Part shown: piece after piece, positions 22,866 through 34,841 of the stretch
Layout: each line of letters begins with the position of its first letter
Numbering within the stretch: position 1 is the stretch's first letter
Assembly: GCA_029379385.1 (NCBI GenBank)
Contig: CM055612.1
Coordinates: forward strand, 17,732,001-17,796,000
Direction of reading: 5' to 3'
Length of the DNA: 64,000 nucleotides
DNA from: Quillaja saponaria
Taxonomy: Eukaryota; Streptophyta; Magnoliopsida; Fabales; Quillajaceae
Notes under the pieces: model-generated
Seen by the model: the letters and a program-made list of their open reading frames with translations, nothing else
Database searches by the model: none
Told to the model about the DNA's origin: nothing
Translations under genes and position numbers: made by a program

Positions 22866-25588
22866 TGTCATAACCCGAACCAAGGGGTTGTGACGGGCAT
22901 GAGAGCTAAGGTCAATCAAGGCCCACCGTAACTCCCATGAATCAACAATACAACATTTTTCTCTTAGTTCTTCTTAAATACTTGAATTACAAATGAACTT
23001 GCTGATTTTTAAGAGATTTATTTATTATACATGCATTTGATTAAAAGATTTAACTTTAACTTAGTTCATTTTATTTCATATTGCTTATAAACTTAGCTTG
23101 CTAAATAACTTAGATCATTTTCTTTTCAAAATTACTCATTACTGGATTGGATTACTATAACATTTTGTGTGATTTCTTTCTTTGTACATTGCTTGTTCTA
23201 ATCTTTCCTTAATTGTGAATAACCTCTCCTTTTAGTTAGTAAATCATAACTGAATTTCTTATTAGACTCATTAGACAACTCTTTTCATAAACAACTAAAC
23301 TAATATTTACTAACTTAAGGATCAACTAGAGTTCTTCTTTTTAATGTCCATCTAATTATACATAGGTTTAGTTGAATTCAAGTCCTATTCTAATTACAAA
23401 AATTTTACACCTCACATTACTATAACTCCTTAAATTCCTTGTACAATTACACAAACAAATATGAATACATAACAGCCACACAAATTCTATTTTACTTAAA
23501 CATAGCATAGGTAACACCTTATCCCTTAAGGAGCTTATTATGCATGTTCATTCCAAGTTCAACTTAAAAACTTGAATTACTTGTTCAAGTAAATGAATAT
23601 TATAGAAATTGTTTTAGGTTCCTTAGTAAACCTTGCTTTAGATTTCCTTAGGCAATTATCACTGCCATTTTAAAAACTTATCTTGTTGACCTCATGCATG
23701 TTTGCCTTAAGGATACCTTTGATTGGTTGTGTTCTAGATTAACTTGCTAAGTCATTTGTCTCATAAACCTTCATTCACATGACTTACTAACTAATCATTG
23801 GAATAGTTTAGGTATTATATATTACACAAACAATCACTAATCTACTTGATTAACAAGTAACAGACATATTCTTGGATTTACCTTTTTTATTCTCATATTT
23901 TAATTCACGTTTTATACAGAACCAAGCCATAAAATTTGTTATTAAAACATTACATATTTATTTACAAAGTTTTACTACTATATCAACTATTACGTAGCCA
24001 ACTTGTATTCTTTCCATGAGAATAACCACTTTTTCCCAAGCCTTGCCTTAACGAGCTTCGTCCCTCGCTGTCATTGAGTCATACAACACCTGAAATATAT
24101 TTTTATCATAGAATGAGGTTCAACGATCTTAGTAGGCGGGAATGCAATGCAACATGTGACATGATTGCAACATCTTAATCATATACATCATTTATACTTA
24201 CAATAATCACAACTTACACACAATGCATAGTACAATCATCCTCGTATTTTCACATCCACATATATAAGATATCATTCTATAGTTAATTATCTAGTATATA
24301 GCTCATGTTTAACACAAGATACAAAAGCATATGTACAAAACAATTCATAAAACAGTAAATAGGATAAAACCTGCATAACTTAACTCCACTTCAACATTTA
24401 TAATCCAATTCAAACTAAGGGAAAGCATTGAAGTCTTCCTCAAGATGTTAGAAACAAGCCTTGTTCAGATGCCAACCCCAAATTCTTAACCAATCTCCCT
24501 TGTATATACACAAAACTATCTCAGCTCCAAAATAGGGGAATGAAAACATTATACTAAGTCCTAACTTCATTTCTTATTCAACCCTCAACTTCTGGTTAGG
24601 CCTCTAAAACCCTTAAAACCTTGATGCAAGCTACCAGGTACAATACATAATACATCAGACCTCTACTGACTTCTAAGGTCTCCCTATGTATAATCAACCC
24701 TTGAAATTGATCAGAACTGTCTTACAATATATTTGGAACAAGTTCTCTTAAGAATATTGGACTAATACTCTTTCTAATACCATGAAAATCACTATGGACT
24801 GACTGAGGATGCACGTAGTCAAGAACAACACTAGTTTTGGTAAAATAGCCACAACTTCTTCTCTGATCATATCCAACTCAATTCCAACTCCTGTGATGGT
24901 CCCCAAACATTAATCTACAACTTTCCTTTAGATCCATTAGGCTAATTCAGCCTATAAATCTCCCAAAATCCTAGCTTACCTAGTACCGAATTCAACCCAG
25001 AATTTGAAAAACAGCATACCAATGTATTCATCCTTTCTTCCTTTATCACTTTAACTTCTAAGTATTTTCCTGAATCTAAATGAATCACACTCAAATAAAA
25101 GCAAAGTGATCAGTAAAATCATACTTGAAAGCCTAGCCTTCTCTTTACTAAATTAGAAATGAACTCTTTAATAAATTAGAAATGAAGAGAGAAGGAATGA
25201 AACTACACCAAAATGATCTCTTTTGTTTCCCACTTCCCATATCACATTTTTCACCGGGTAACCTATCTATCCATTTTCCATATATTAGTATGCTAATCTA
25301 AATCATGGAAACATAATAATAAACATTGATACTCACTTTTTTGCCACCTTTAGCAGGTAAAGAATAAGGCTTAGTGCGGAATGGAGACATGAATCTACCC
25401 TCTGTTCCTCATCTTGCGACATGAAGTTTTTTAAAAGTCTCAGTTTCCTCCTCCCAATCTCCTTGTATATTAATTAATGTCTCCAGTTCATTGTACTCAT
25501 GTTAATAAGGTCCACCACATATATATCAATCTCTACTGAGTAACATAGGTGGTTAATCAAGCTTGAACTTTCATAATCTAGGATCAAA
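22866..25588. other. non-coding, possible LTR-like start
   Basis: At 22865 a hairpin GTCATAACCC-loop-GGGTTGTGAC is followed by 'gggcatgagagctaagg'. This opening (TGTCATAACCC...GTGACGGGC) resembles starts of plant LTR repeats, but I find no matching second repeat or coding interior. The rest is even, low-GC, stop-filled sequence. Confidence 0.25.
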
Positions 25589-26085
25589 TGGTCATCCCAG
25601 ATTTAATTGAGCATGTGGGGTTGGTGTGTGCTCAATTTCACATCAAATGTATATTGGGTTTATCATGGCTATATCAGCTACAATTACTTTTGTGCTACCA
25701 TTTTAACCCATGTGGTATGGGTTGTGTGATCTTTTTCAAGGTACTTGATCAATTGGGCTTGGAGCATTATAAATGGTATCAGAGCTGATCCAATATCCAC
25801 ACCTATATGGGCTCGGAAACACTGGATCCTGAGTTCTAGCTAACCTTGGTGAGGATTTAAATGATTTAATTAAGTTAATGGCTGAGTTTTATGACAACCT
25901 AGTTTGTGATTTATTATGTGTGGGGTTAGTGTGTGCTGAGTCTTATATCGGATGTATATATTAGGATGATCATGCATGACTATGTAAGCTACACGTAATA
26001 CCTTCGTTGTAGCATTTTAATCCATGTGGTGTGTGCTGTGAAATTTTTTTTAATGTATTTAGGCTAATTGGACTTGAGGCATTAC
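25589..26085 (+). mobile_element. TRIM-like miniature LTR element
   Basis: Two diverged direct repeats of about 185-195 bp (25589-25771 and 25892-26085) share 'tgtggggtt', 'gtgtgtgct', 'ggatgtatat', 'attttaa[ct]ccatgtggt' and end in 'gcattata' and 'gcattaca'. A tRNA-iMet primer-binding site TGGTATCAGAGC (25774-25785) follows the first repeat at once. The interior is only about 120 bp with no coding capacity. This is the TRIM design: it depends on enzymes from other elements. Confidence 0.75.
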
Positions 26086-26224
26086 ATAACTCCTGTCTAA
26101 CGCCCTCCTCCCTAACTGACTTTGTTAAATCATAATTTTAGCGGTCGACTCCTAGCTAGAAGAAAGATTTTTGCATGGTCACTAACAATTACGTAACCTA
26201 TAGACAAGTTGTTCCATATACACC

Positions 26225-26490
26225 TAAGAAGGGAGGCTTTGGGTTGATAATTTCTTCAGGTTTGGGCTTGAAAGCAATAATGATTCTTGGCTCAAGATAA
26301 AGAGACAGATCTAGCATTCAAACCTTGAGAGTTTTCAGTTTCAAAAAGGTTTATTTATTTCATTACAATTTTATGGATTCAGAAACAAGTATTTAAGAAA
26401 GTATTTTCTAATCATTTTAATTCTTTGATGAAGTTCTATATATATGATCATTTTAATTCAGATTCAAGGACTGTAATTAGTTGATAAAAT
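26225..26490 (+). pseudogene. relic C of the small acidic protein family (3' end)
   Basis: 26255-26330 aligns with the last codons and 3' UTR of copy B: 'gggcttgaaagcaa..gattc', 'gctcaag', 'cattcaa' and 'ttgagagttttca', then 'aaaggtttattt', 'atggatt', 'aatcattttaatt' and 'gatgaa'. The coding part has a stop in place of the final LxLxL motif, and nothing upstream of about 26225 resembles the gene, so it is a 5'-truncated pseudogene. Confidence 0.6.
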
Positions 26491-26739
26491 TAGGAAAATT
26501 AGAACAAGTGTAATTGGCTCGTTTAGTAACTGAACACGTAATATCAGCCATGCTAACGAAATACAGAAGATGAACAAATTAACGAGAAATAGGGGTTTTG
26601 ACTGCATAGTTGAATTCTTTTTCGCTTGAAATTGAGATATTTGGTTTAGTTATTAAGTACCCTCATTTTCAACTTGTAAGGAAAGATATTGAGTTTTCTG
26701 TCCAAATAAAAATGAGAACATTGCTGACGTCCACACACT

Positions 26740-27715
26740 TGTAAGGACAAATCCGTTTTGGATTTCGGAAGCATTGGCACTATTGTAAGGACGAATAACA
26801 CTTGTAGGAAGAAACGAAATGCCATTTGGATAAATGGTTAAGATATTTGGACAAAGTTATAGTTTCATGATAAAACCTTTGTAACTCTGGGTTTAGGAGG
26901 AAAATGGTCAAATACAAGTTTAGTTTGGATTTTAGGAGTACCAGCACGACCATAGAGATGAGTAAGACTTGTAAGAATAAACAAAATGCCATTTGGATAA
27001 ACAGTTAGGATATTTGGACAATTTTATAGTTTTAGGGCAAAACCCTTGTAACTCTGGGTTTAGAGGGGCTAAATGGTCAAATATAAGTCTGTTTTGGATT
27101 TTAGGAGTATTGCCACAATCGTCAGGATAAATAAGACTTGTAAGAAAAATGTAATGCCATTTGGATCAATGGTTAGGATATTGAGACAATGTTACAGTTT
27201 CAAAGCAAAACCTTTGTAGCTTTAGGTTTGAGGAGCAAAATGATCAAACACAATTCTATTATGAGTTTCGAGAGTATCGACACAATTGTGGGGATGAATA
27301 AGACCTTTGGGAAGAAACATAATGTCATTTGGATCAATGGTTACGATATTAGGACAATGTTATAGTTTCAAGGAAAAACTATTGTAACTTTTGGGCCAAA
27401 ACAGTCAAACACAAGTTCATTTTGTATTCTGAGAGTACCGGCACAATCATGAGGATAAATAAAATCTTTATAAAGAAACGGAATGCCATTTGGATCAACA
27501 GTGAAAATATTAGGATAATGATATAGTTTCATGGCAAAACCTTTGTAACTCTGAGTTCAGGGAGCAAAACAGTCAAATACAAGTCCGTTTTAGATTCTAG
27601 GAATACTACCACGATCCTGGGGATAAATAAGACCTGCAAGAAGAAATGGAATATCATTTAAATTAATGGTTCAGATATTAGGAAAATGTTACATTTACAA
27701 TGAAAACCTTTGAAA
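26740..27715 (+). repeat. left array, six ~167-bp units
   Basis: The word gccatttgga or a close variant starts at about 26821, 26988, 27155, 27324, 27485 and 27652, a spacing of 161-169 bp. Each unit also holds 'ggacaatgttatagttt', 'aaaacctttgtaact' and 'ggtcaaatacaagt' variants. Units differ by 15-25 percent by eye. Confidence 0.9.
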
Positions 27716-29279
27716 AATTATGAAAATAATTTTTCTAAGTTATAGTTTTAAGTTATATACATATTAAGTTATGTTAAATATAACTATGTTAACTTATTTA
27801 TTTTGAATTATTTCAGGTTGTACCTCATCTTACATCTATACCTTCACATCTCAGTCAGGATATATAACGAGCAAACTCGAGATGCCGAAGACAAGTTAGG
27901 ATTATATATGAGATGGTTATTTCTACAATATTTGTAAAGAAGTTTAATCTTATGTACAATGAATTTTGTATAATATTTTCTTATTTATATAAAATTTAGA
28001 ATTCATATATAAATGTACATATATTTACAAGTACAAAATTGCAAATTACATAAAAGAAAAATAATAAAAACAAAAATATTATACCATCTGCGTTCGTAAG
28101 TGCATCTATATTTTCTATGTTTGTCGGGCAGACTCTGAAATATTTGCATTTACACTTCTGTATCTTCCATCCAAACACTGATAAATGACCAAAAGTTTTT
28201 GGCGTACAAATTTTGTGTCTTTCAGCCACTATTGCATAGACACAGAAAATTTGATCTGAGACTACGATTACCGCGTCTGTGTGTAGTTGTAGATAAGCAA
28301 CTGCGTTTGTATTTATAACATCTATGTCTATAATGTGTAGACGTAGATAAACCTATTTCTTGTAGTGAATAAATCCAGATCGTACTACTTCTTTCCTACT
28401 CACGATCTTTTTATTTTTGCCTCTTCAATTGTCACAAACATTAGATCAAAGGAGGGGATTTTGGATCACAATCTTCTTTCATTGTCCTAAAATTGATAAT
28501 AGAATAGTCACGAAGATTTTCTCATGCATTACAAGAAATGCATTATCAGTATTTATTAGTTGCAGACGCAAAAGGTAGAATCCAGAAGCAATAAATCATC
28601 TGCGACTGCATCTAAAAGCAGAACTCCAGACTCAGATATTTTTTTTTACGTCTATGAAAAGCAAATAGTTAACTACTTATGTAATGTTACATTTGGCCAG
28701 TCAAAAAATATGGACATGTATAATGGCTTCTCATGTACTGGCGTATAAAGTACAGATGCTACAATGCAGACGCAAATATAATTACATCTACATTGCAAAA
28801 GCAGACGCAAATATAATTGCAACTACGTTACAAATGCAAAAAAAGCAGGTGCAATTTAGTTTAATGTTTTTATTTATTTTTACTTTTTCTACATCTGCAC
28901 ATAGCAGATGTGGATAATCCTACACGCAGATACAAATGAAATAAATAACTTTTTCTTTTTGTAATTTTATATCTCTAAAAACAAGTATAAAAATATATTT
29001 ATTTTTAAATTCCAAATGTGTTCTCAATATAAAAAAAATATAAAATTCATCATAACATTAAAATTATTTATAAATATTGTAGAAAAAATTATCTTATAAT
29101 TCTAATTAGTTTTTGTTGTCTCGAGCTTGCCGTTATCCTGACTGAGAAGCGAAGACATAGATGTAGAAGGTGCAACCCAAAATAACCAAAATAAATAAGT
29201 TAAAAGTAATTATACTTAACCTAACTTAATAAGCCTATAAGTTAAAACTACAACTTAAGAAAAATAAGTAAATTTTTAG

Positions 29280-30310
29280 AAGGTTTTGCCTAGAAACTGT
29301 AACATTGTCATAATATTGGAATAGTTGACCCAAAATACATTATGTTTATTCTTACAGGTTTCATTCGTCCTAACAGTTGTGTCGATACTCTTAAAATCTA
29401 AGACAAACTTATATTTGACTGTTTTGCCCACCCAACCCAAAGTTACAAAGCTTTTGCCTTGAAACTATAACATTGACCTAATATCCTAACCGTTGATCCA
29501 AAATACATTTTGTTTCTTCCTACAGGTCATATTTATTCCTATGGTCGTGCTCATACTTTAGAATCTAAAAAAAACTTGTATTTGACTGTTTTGCCTGCCT
29601 AAACCCAGAGTTACAAAATTTTTGTTTTGAAACTGTAACATTGCCCTAATATCTTAACCGTTAATCAAAATGACATTTTGTTTCTTCTTATAGGTCTTAT
29701 TTGTCCTCACGGTCATGTCGATATCCCGTAATTCAAAACGGACTTGTATTTGATCATCTTATACTCCAAACCCAAGTTTTTAAAGTTTTTGTATTGAAAC
29801 AAAAAGTTTGGTTTAATATCCTAACTGTCAATCTAAATGGATTTTCGTTTCTTTTTAAAACTTTTATTTGTCCCCAAGATCATTATTGTACTCTCGGAAT
29901 CGGGAACAAACTTTTATTTGACTATTTTTTTCCCCCAAACCAAAACTTAACAAGTTTTTTCCTTGAAACTCAATGTTTGCCCTAATATCTTCAGCATTGA
30001 TGCAAATGGATTTTTGTTTCTTCCTACAGTTCTTATTTGTCTCCATGGTAATGCTGGTACTCCCAGAATCCTAAATGGACTTGTATTTGACACTTTTTCC
30101 CCCAACCTAAACTTTCAAAGTTTTTGCTTTATAACTAAAAGTTTGGTCTAATATCGTAATTGTTGATTCAATTGGATTTCCATTTCTACCTATAGGTCTT
30201 ATTCATCCTCACGGTCATGCATATACTCTCGGAATCCGAAACAGACTTGTTTGACCATTTTGCCCATCGAACCCAAAAGTTTTGCATTTAAAGTATAACT
30301 TGAGCATAAA
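29280..30310 (-). repeat. right array, six ~167-bp units, inverted
   Basis: Reverse-complement versions of the left-array unit. The landmark word (tccaaatggc complement family) recurs at about 29328, 29498, 29664, 29831, 30000 and 30166, spaced 166-170 bp. The six-to-six match in copy number with the left arm is notable. Confidence 0.88.
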
Positions 30311-30530
30311 AATATTATTTTAGAATCCTATAATAAAAATGAAATTAAAAGAATCTGTACCTCCAAGAGTGGCTGTGTAATAGAATTTATATATATACAT
30401 ACATGAAACAACAAATTATATGATTATATTAGTTATTTATAAAATGAATAACAAAACTAGTTACTACATATAACATTGTCTTAAGCTATGAACATATATA
30501 CTTGCATATTTACAAGTAGAGAATAACTAA

Positions 30531-30765
30531 TTCTCACCATTTTCATCAATCAACTCTTCCTCTTTATCATCGTCTTCTTCTTCAACTAAGATGATTTCAT
30601 CATCATCAACAAAACCATCATTAACAATTACCTTTGCACGTTTTTTGCTCTTTGATTGAAGAAGCTCATTTTAATTAACTTATTCTATCATATTATCATT
30701 CTGACGTGATTCAGGGAGACTATCATCATCTTCAAGGGTAGCCAGAGCTAGAAATTGGGTTTTTC
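30531..30765 (-). pseudogene. fragment with basic cluster and acidic tail
   Basis: Minus-strand frame reading a segment rich in D/E and S, then KSKKRAK (a monopartite nuclear-localisation type cluster), then a highly acidic C-terminus (VEEEDDDKEEELIDEN) and a stop. Two stops interrupt the upstream part. It looks like the C-terminal exon of a nuclear protein, or of a transposon protein associated with the adjacent palindrome. I cannot identify it. Confidence 0.3.
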
Positions 30766-31810
30766 TTCAATGCATAATTGGATCGTGGTAATAATTGAAT
30801 GTAAGAATTATTTATAAGGGAATAACAATAATTAATTACCTATATAAATTGCTAAGATAATTTATTCAATGTTCAATTAGCTAGGATTGTGTGACTTAGG
30901 TTTAGAAGGTATTGTTTTAAAGTTTAGAAGTTTATTGTTTTATTGGGGATTTCCTTTTTTATTTATTTTATGTTCAAAATTTTGTTACATAAGGCATTTG
31001 GAATGAAATATTTTTAAGGTTTTAAGGCATATGGATTATTTTTTATTGAACTTAAACTCATTAGTATTTATTATTAGCTACAATTTAGTTGTTATGATTT
31101 GTACTTTACGTATCTAGGTATTTGAATCTTTTATCAGACTTAATTAATTTAATATTTTCAAGATTTTAAGGAATGGATAAAAATTATTTTCAAGGTTTTA
31201 AGGCATTTGGATTTTTACTTGGACTTAGTCTCATTAGGATTTATTTAAGAAAAACCTTAACACTTGAGAAATTATAAGTCTAACTAATATATAAGAGTTT
31301 GGACAAGCTAAAGCTAGGCACTAGCTAATTATGTTTTTGGTTAATTTTTCAACCATTAATACTAGGCTCCCCTTCTACACCATGACGTCAATTAATCCCT
31401 TACCTAAATCATATATAACAATATAATACTAACTCACCATCTTTTACATATCCTAATCTATACATAACTACACATGAAATAAATATTGTGTGAGTAAGTA
31501 ATGTGTTATATTGGAATGCAAAAGTTTCTACATTTTCTAAGTCTGCTTTGTGGCAAGCGCAGATAGGATAACTTTTGGTAATGATGGATCCTTAGTGGAA
31601 TTCTTCAACTTCAGAGCTTCAATTTTGAACTATCATTTATTACTGAGAGAGAGCGAGAGTTAGAGAGCCACCACTGTTACACGGTGGCTTGCGGCAGATG
31701 GGAGAATGTGATTAGTTGAAGTCAGTGAGGGAGGGGAAGAAAACTCAAAGTAAGGCTAAAAAAAAAAAAGGAAGACAAAAACATAAAATAAAGTTAGTCT
31801 TTCTTGTTTG
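30766..31810. other. non-coding
   Basis: AT-rich sequence with no gene or clear repeat end. A short internal near-repeat ('aaggcatttgga', about 30992 and 31201) is visible. Confidence 0.4.
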
Positions 31811-32570
31811 AGTTAACTATCGTTTGACGACATTAACTTAGAGATGATCTTCAAACTAGGCATTCTCCTTTTTTTTTATATATCATATGAGGCACTCACT
31901 TTCTTTTTTATATCATTTGAGGCACTTCATCAAAAATTGGTGAGTATAGTCACTAGAAAAATGGTGATATATCAATTTTTTTAAACATCATAATATATTT
32001 TGTCTTTCTTCTATATAATTTTTTATTTATTTTAATATTATTCTAGTTGTTTCTCAAAATTTATTATTGATGAGTATCATACTACATCCTTTTATTTATT
32101 TACCTTAATAACTTTATCTTACAAAAAATTTAAATACATATTGATTAACATCAATGACCTAATTGTTTTTCTTTTCCTTAATTTTCCTGATGTTATTCAT
32201 CATGAAACAAAATTTTATGAATAAATAAACAAAATATTAATTTTTCTACAAATTCGTAAGTTTTGTCTTATAACAATAAAATACATGTAAATGAAAAGAT
32301 AAAAGAAAATAAAATGTCATATTAGTTTATATTTTTTAATATTCATCTTAGACATTAATTAGTAGAATAACCAAATAAATCTTAAAAATAAAAAATAAAA
32401 CTAGATTAGGAAAACAAAAAATAATTATGTACATGTAAATTTTTTTGACATGTCATCATTTTGTGATTATATTCACCAGCTTTTAGTGGAATGCCTCAAA
32501 CAATATAAAAAAATGATACTTACTTTGAGAATGATCTTTAAATCGAGGTTTTCAAATAATAGTTAATTCT
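31811..32570. mobile_element. MITE with long terminal inverted repeats
   Basis: The first ~150 bp (gagttaactatcgtttga ... tttgaggcacttcatcaaaa ... ggtgagtatagtcac) returns as a diverged reverse complement in the last ~130 bp. The interior is AT-rich and non-coding. Long TIRs starting with G suggest a Mutator-type MITE. Flanking 9-mers match at about 6 of 9, which is weak. Confidence 0.6.
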
Positions 32571-33150
32571 TTATTTTTTTCACTTTTGCTATGATAGTGG
32601 ATCGTAATTTTCTTATCTGCTACAGTCTATGCCCATAGCAGATAATATAATTTTTATTTCCTAATTGGGCCATTGTCGTTCTAACAAGTATTGTACTAGA
32701 AAATGGTATCTACAACGTGCTTATCTGCTATGCCTATATGTAGCATACAAGTGATTTTTAGTGTAAAAGAACACTTATTAAGATGTAATAAATATGATTT
32801 TTGAAAATTAATTTATATTTCAAGAATTAAATTATTAATTAAATATTATTGAAATCATGACCATCTCCTATAATAAATATTACAAACTTTCCTTTTATAT
32901 ATTTTCTTAATTGAAGTGCTCGTTAGAAAAAAACTCATTTAAAAATATATTTTAAATTATTTATATAAATTCTATATTTTTTGGGTCAATGTCTCGGCCG
33001 AGTCTGATTATTACATATTAATATATTTTTCAGATACCAAAAATAGAGATATTTGCTCTCCTCACATTGAGAAAACCCTAGCGCTTGACCTCCAAGAAGA
33101 AAAACCCCCTTGCCCCTATTGGCCGTCCATCAAAAAACAGAAAAGGGATA
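32571..33150. other. upstream region of copy B
   Basis: No gene. From about 33085 the 5' leader ('cttgacctccaagaa', 'ggccgtc') aligns with that of copy A (17252-17321). Inverted 9-mers ttatctgct/agcagataa lie near 32610-32645. Confidence 0.45.
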
Positions 33151-33592
33151 CATGGAGAACGACAAGGAGTGCAACATGCAGCAAGAATCTCCAAAGGTCG
33201 AGAAGCACGAGAGAGACGAGGGAGAACAAACGACCGACCACGACCACTATCACGACCACCGTGATGTCAAAAAGTTGAAACAAAATACTGAAATCCAGGA
33301 GTATAACTTTGACCTTAATATTAAGCCTCCCTGCAGTGAAGAGGGTCAAGATGAGTTTCTGAACCAACTTGGAGAGAATATCACTGAAGATTCTCAAAAT
33401 TATGGCCTTGAAACCCAAGAGCCAGGTTATTTTTCATATGTTGGAGGGAGGGATGTGAAGTTCGTCATGGTAAATAGGGCTGATATTTTTCATGAAGAAG
33501 AAAGGACTGTCAACGACGAAAACTTGGGGCTTAAAAGCAAGACTGATTCCTCAGCTCAAGTTGAAGAACCGGATTTGACACTCAAGCTTTGA
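33151..33592 (+). CDS. small acidic protein, copy B, EAR-like motifs
   Basis: 146 codons from ATG 33151, the start shared with copy A. Order of features: MENDKE start, KHERDEGE (18-25), a His/Asp-rich patch (about 29-36), RDVKKLKQNTEIQEY (37-51), then DLNIKP (54-59), which fits the EAR-type DLNxxP pattern, an acidic middle, and a C-terminus that ends exactly on DLTLKL, an LxLxL-type EAR motif (142-146). EAR motifs in plants recruit TOPLESS-type corepressors; that role here is inference. No DNA-binding domain, signal peptide or membrane segment is visible. The frame is intact, single-exon and more complete than copy A. The in-frame leader LLAV..T.KG just before the ATG is also conserved with copy A, so non-AUG extension cannot be excluded. 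Confidence 0.6.
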
Positions 33593-34841
33593 GAATTTTC
33601 AATATGGTAAAGGTTTATTTTTTTAATTACTGTTCTATGGATTAAGAAAAACAATTATTTAAGGAAGGATCGTTTCAAATCGTTTTAATTTCTTTTGGGA
33701 TATATTCAATTGATGAACTTCTATGACCTTGTAATTAGATTTAATTAAGGACTTTTAGTTGGTTAATTTTGATACATATATGAGTAGGGTTTAGTGAAGT
33801 TAATTTTTATTTTATGATTAAGTTTTGGGTAGAATTTTATAATTTAGCATTATATTTGTTAGTACATTATTGACTTATACCCGCTTAGGCCCATTAAGCC
33901 CGTTTAATTTCTCAGACTTCTCTCTAAAACACGTACGTCGTCCACCCCATCATTCTATACACAAACAATATGTGAAGACAATTTAAATAAAATTTAATTC
34001 CCGTTCCAAAGCTAAATTAGGCCTAGTTCAATTCTTCAATTTTCTCCATTTGAAACTCACACCACAGGTTTTTTAATATATAAAAGAATCAAATTTCAGA
34101 TTTATTTATTTTACATAAACCTTGCTCTATTGGGCTGTATGTACATGATTGAAGAATTGTGATGAAGAGCATATGGCAGATCCAGAAATTATTGGCAGCG
34201 GGGCAATTTGGCACGTACTAGCTAGTTGATGGCAATGGTTAGTATGATCTAAGAGTTTTACAATTAAATATTTGAATAAGAATGCAACAAATTCTTGATT
34301 TAGTACCGCTATGATTCCAAAACTAGGAAGTTAGTAAACTTTAAAAGAAAAAAAAAAGAAGAAGCATTTTTTGTAAAACTTAATAAAAAAATATTCTTCA
34401 ACCTCTTAATTAGACTATTAGATCATTTATTTTCTCACTTTTATCTAAACTAATTTTGTGAGAGTAAAATTATTTCTTTAACATTTTAGTGGGACACGGG
34501 TTATTTCCCATTTTCTATTAGTAATTATTTAATGTTTAACAAAAGAGTTTATGAGAAGTTATCAAGACTACTTCGGTGATTGTACAAAGCTTGTAAGTGT
34601 GAGTTGGTGCACAATTATATCATGACAAAAATTCCTTATAGGTAGTAATACAAAACTAAAGAAATGACCAAAAGTCCACATCCATCAACCTTGCATACTT
34701 TTTCCAGATTCAAAATCCATTGAGAAAGCAAAGAAAAAAAATGTCTAGTAGAAATTAAAGAAAAGAAAACAAGAAAGGTTTTTCGTTTCTGAGTTAGAAG
34801 CTATGATTGCTGCTGGGCAGAGAGAACGAGTAGAAGAAGAA
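33593..34841. other. 3' flank of copy B, then non-coding
   Basis: 33593-33840 aligns with the downstream DNA of copies A and C. From there to the MYB relic no gene is visible. Confidence 0.45.

Larger units (their letters stand above)
26700..30330. mobile_element. large palindrome of two CACTA-like ends with 167-bp arrays
   Basis: The left half ends rightward in CTTGTAGTG (28359-28367); the right half begins CATTACAAG (28527-28535), its inverted counterpart. 159 bp separate them. Moving outward, both halves show GCAGACGCAAATA-like subterminal words, a matching segment (27745-27880 versus the reverse complement of 29110-29230, sharing 'ctcagtcaggata' and 'aacttatttattttg'), and then a six-copy array. 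It is either two head-to-head non-autonomous CACTA elements or one fold-back element. No transposase frame lies within. Confidence 0.7.
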
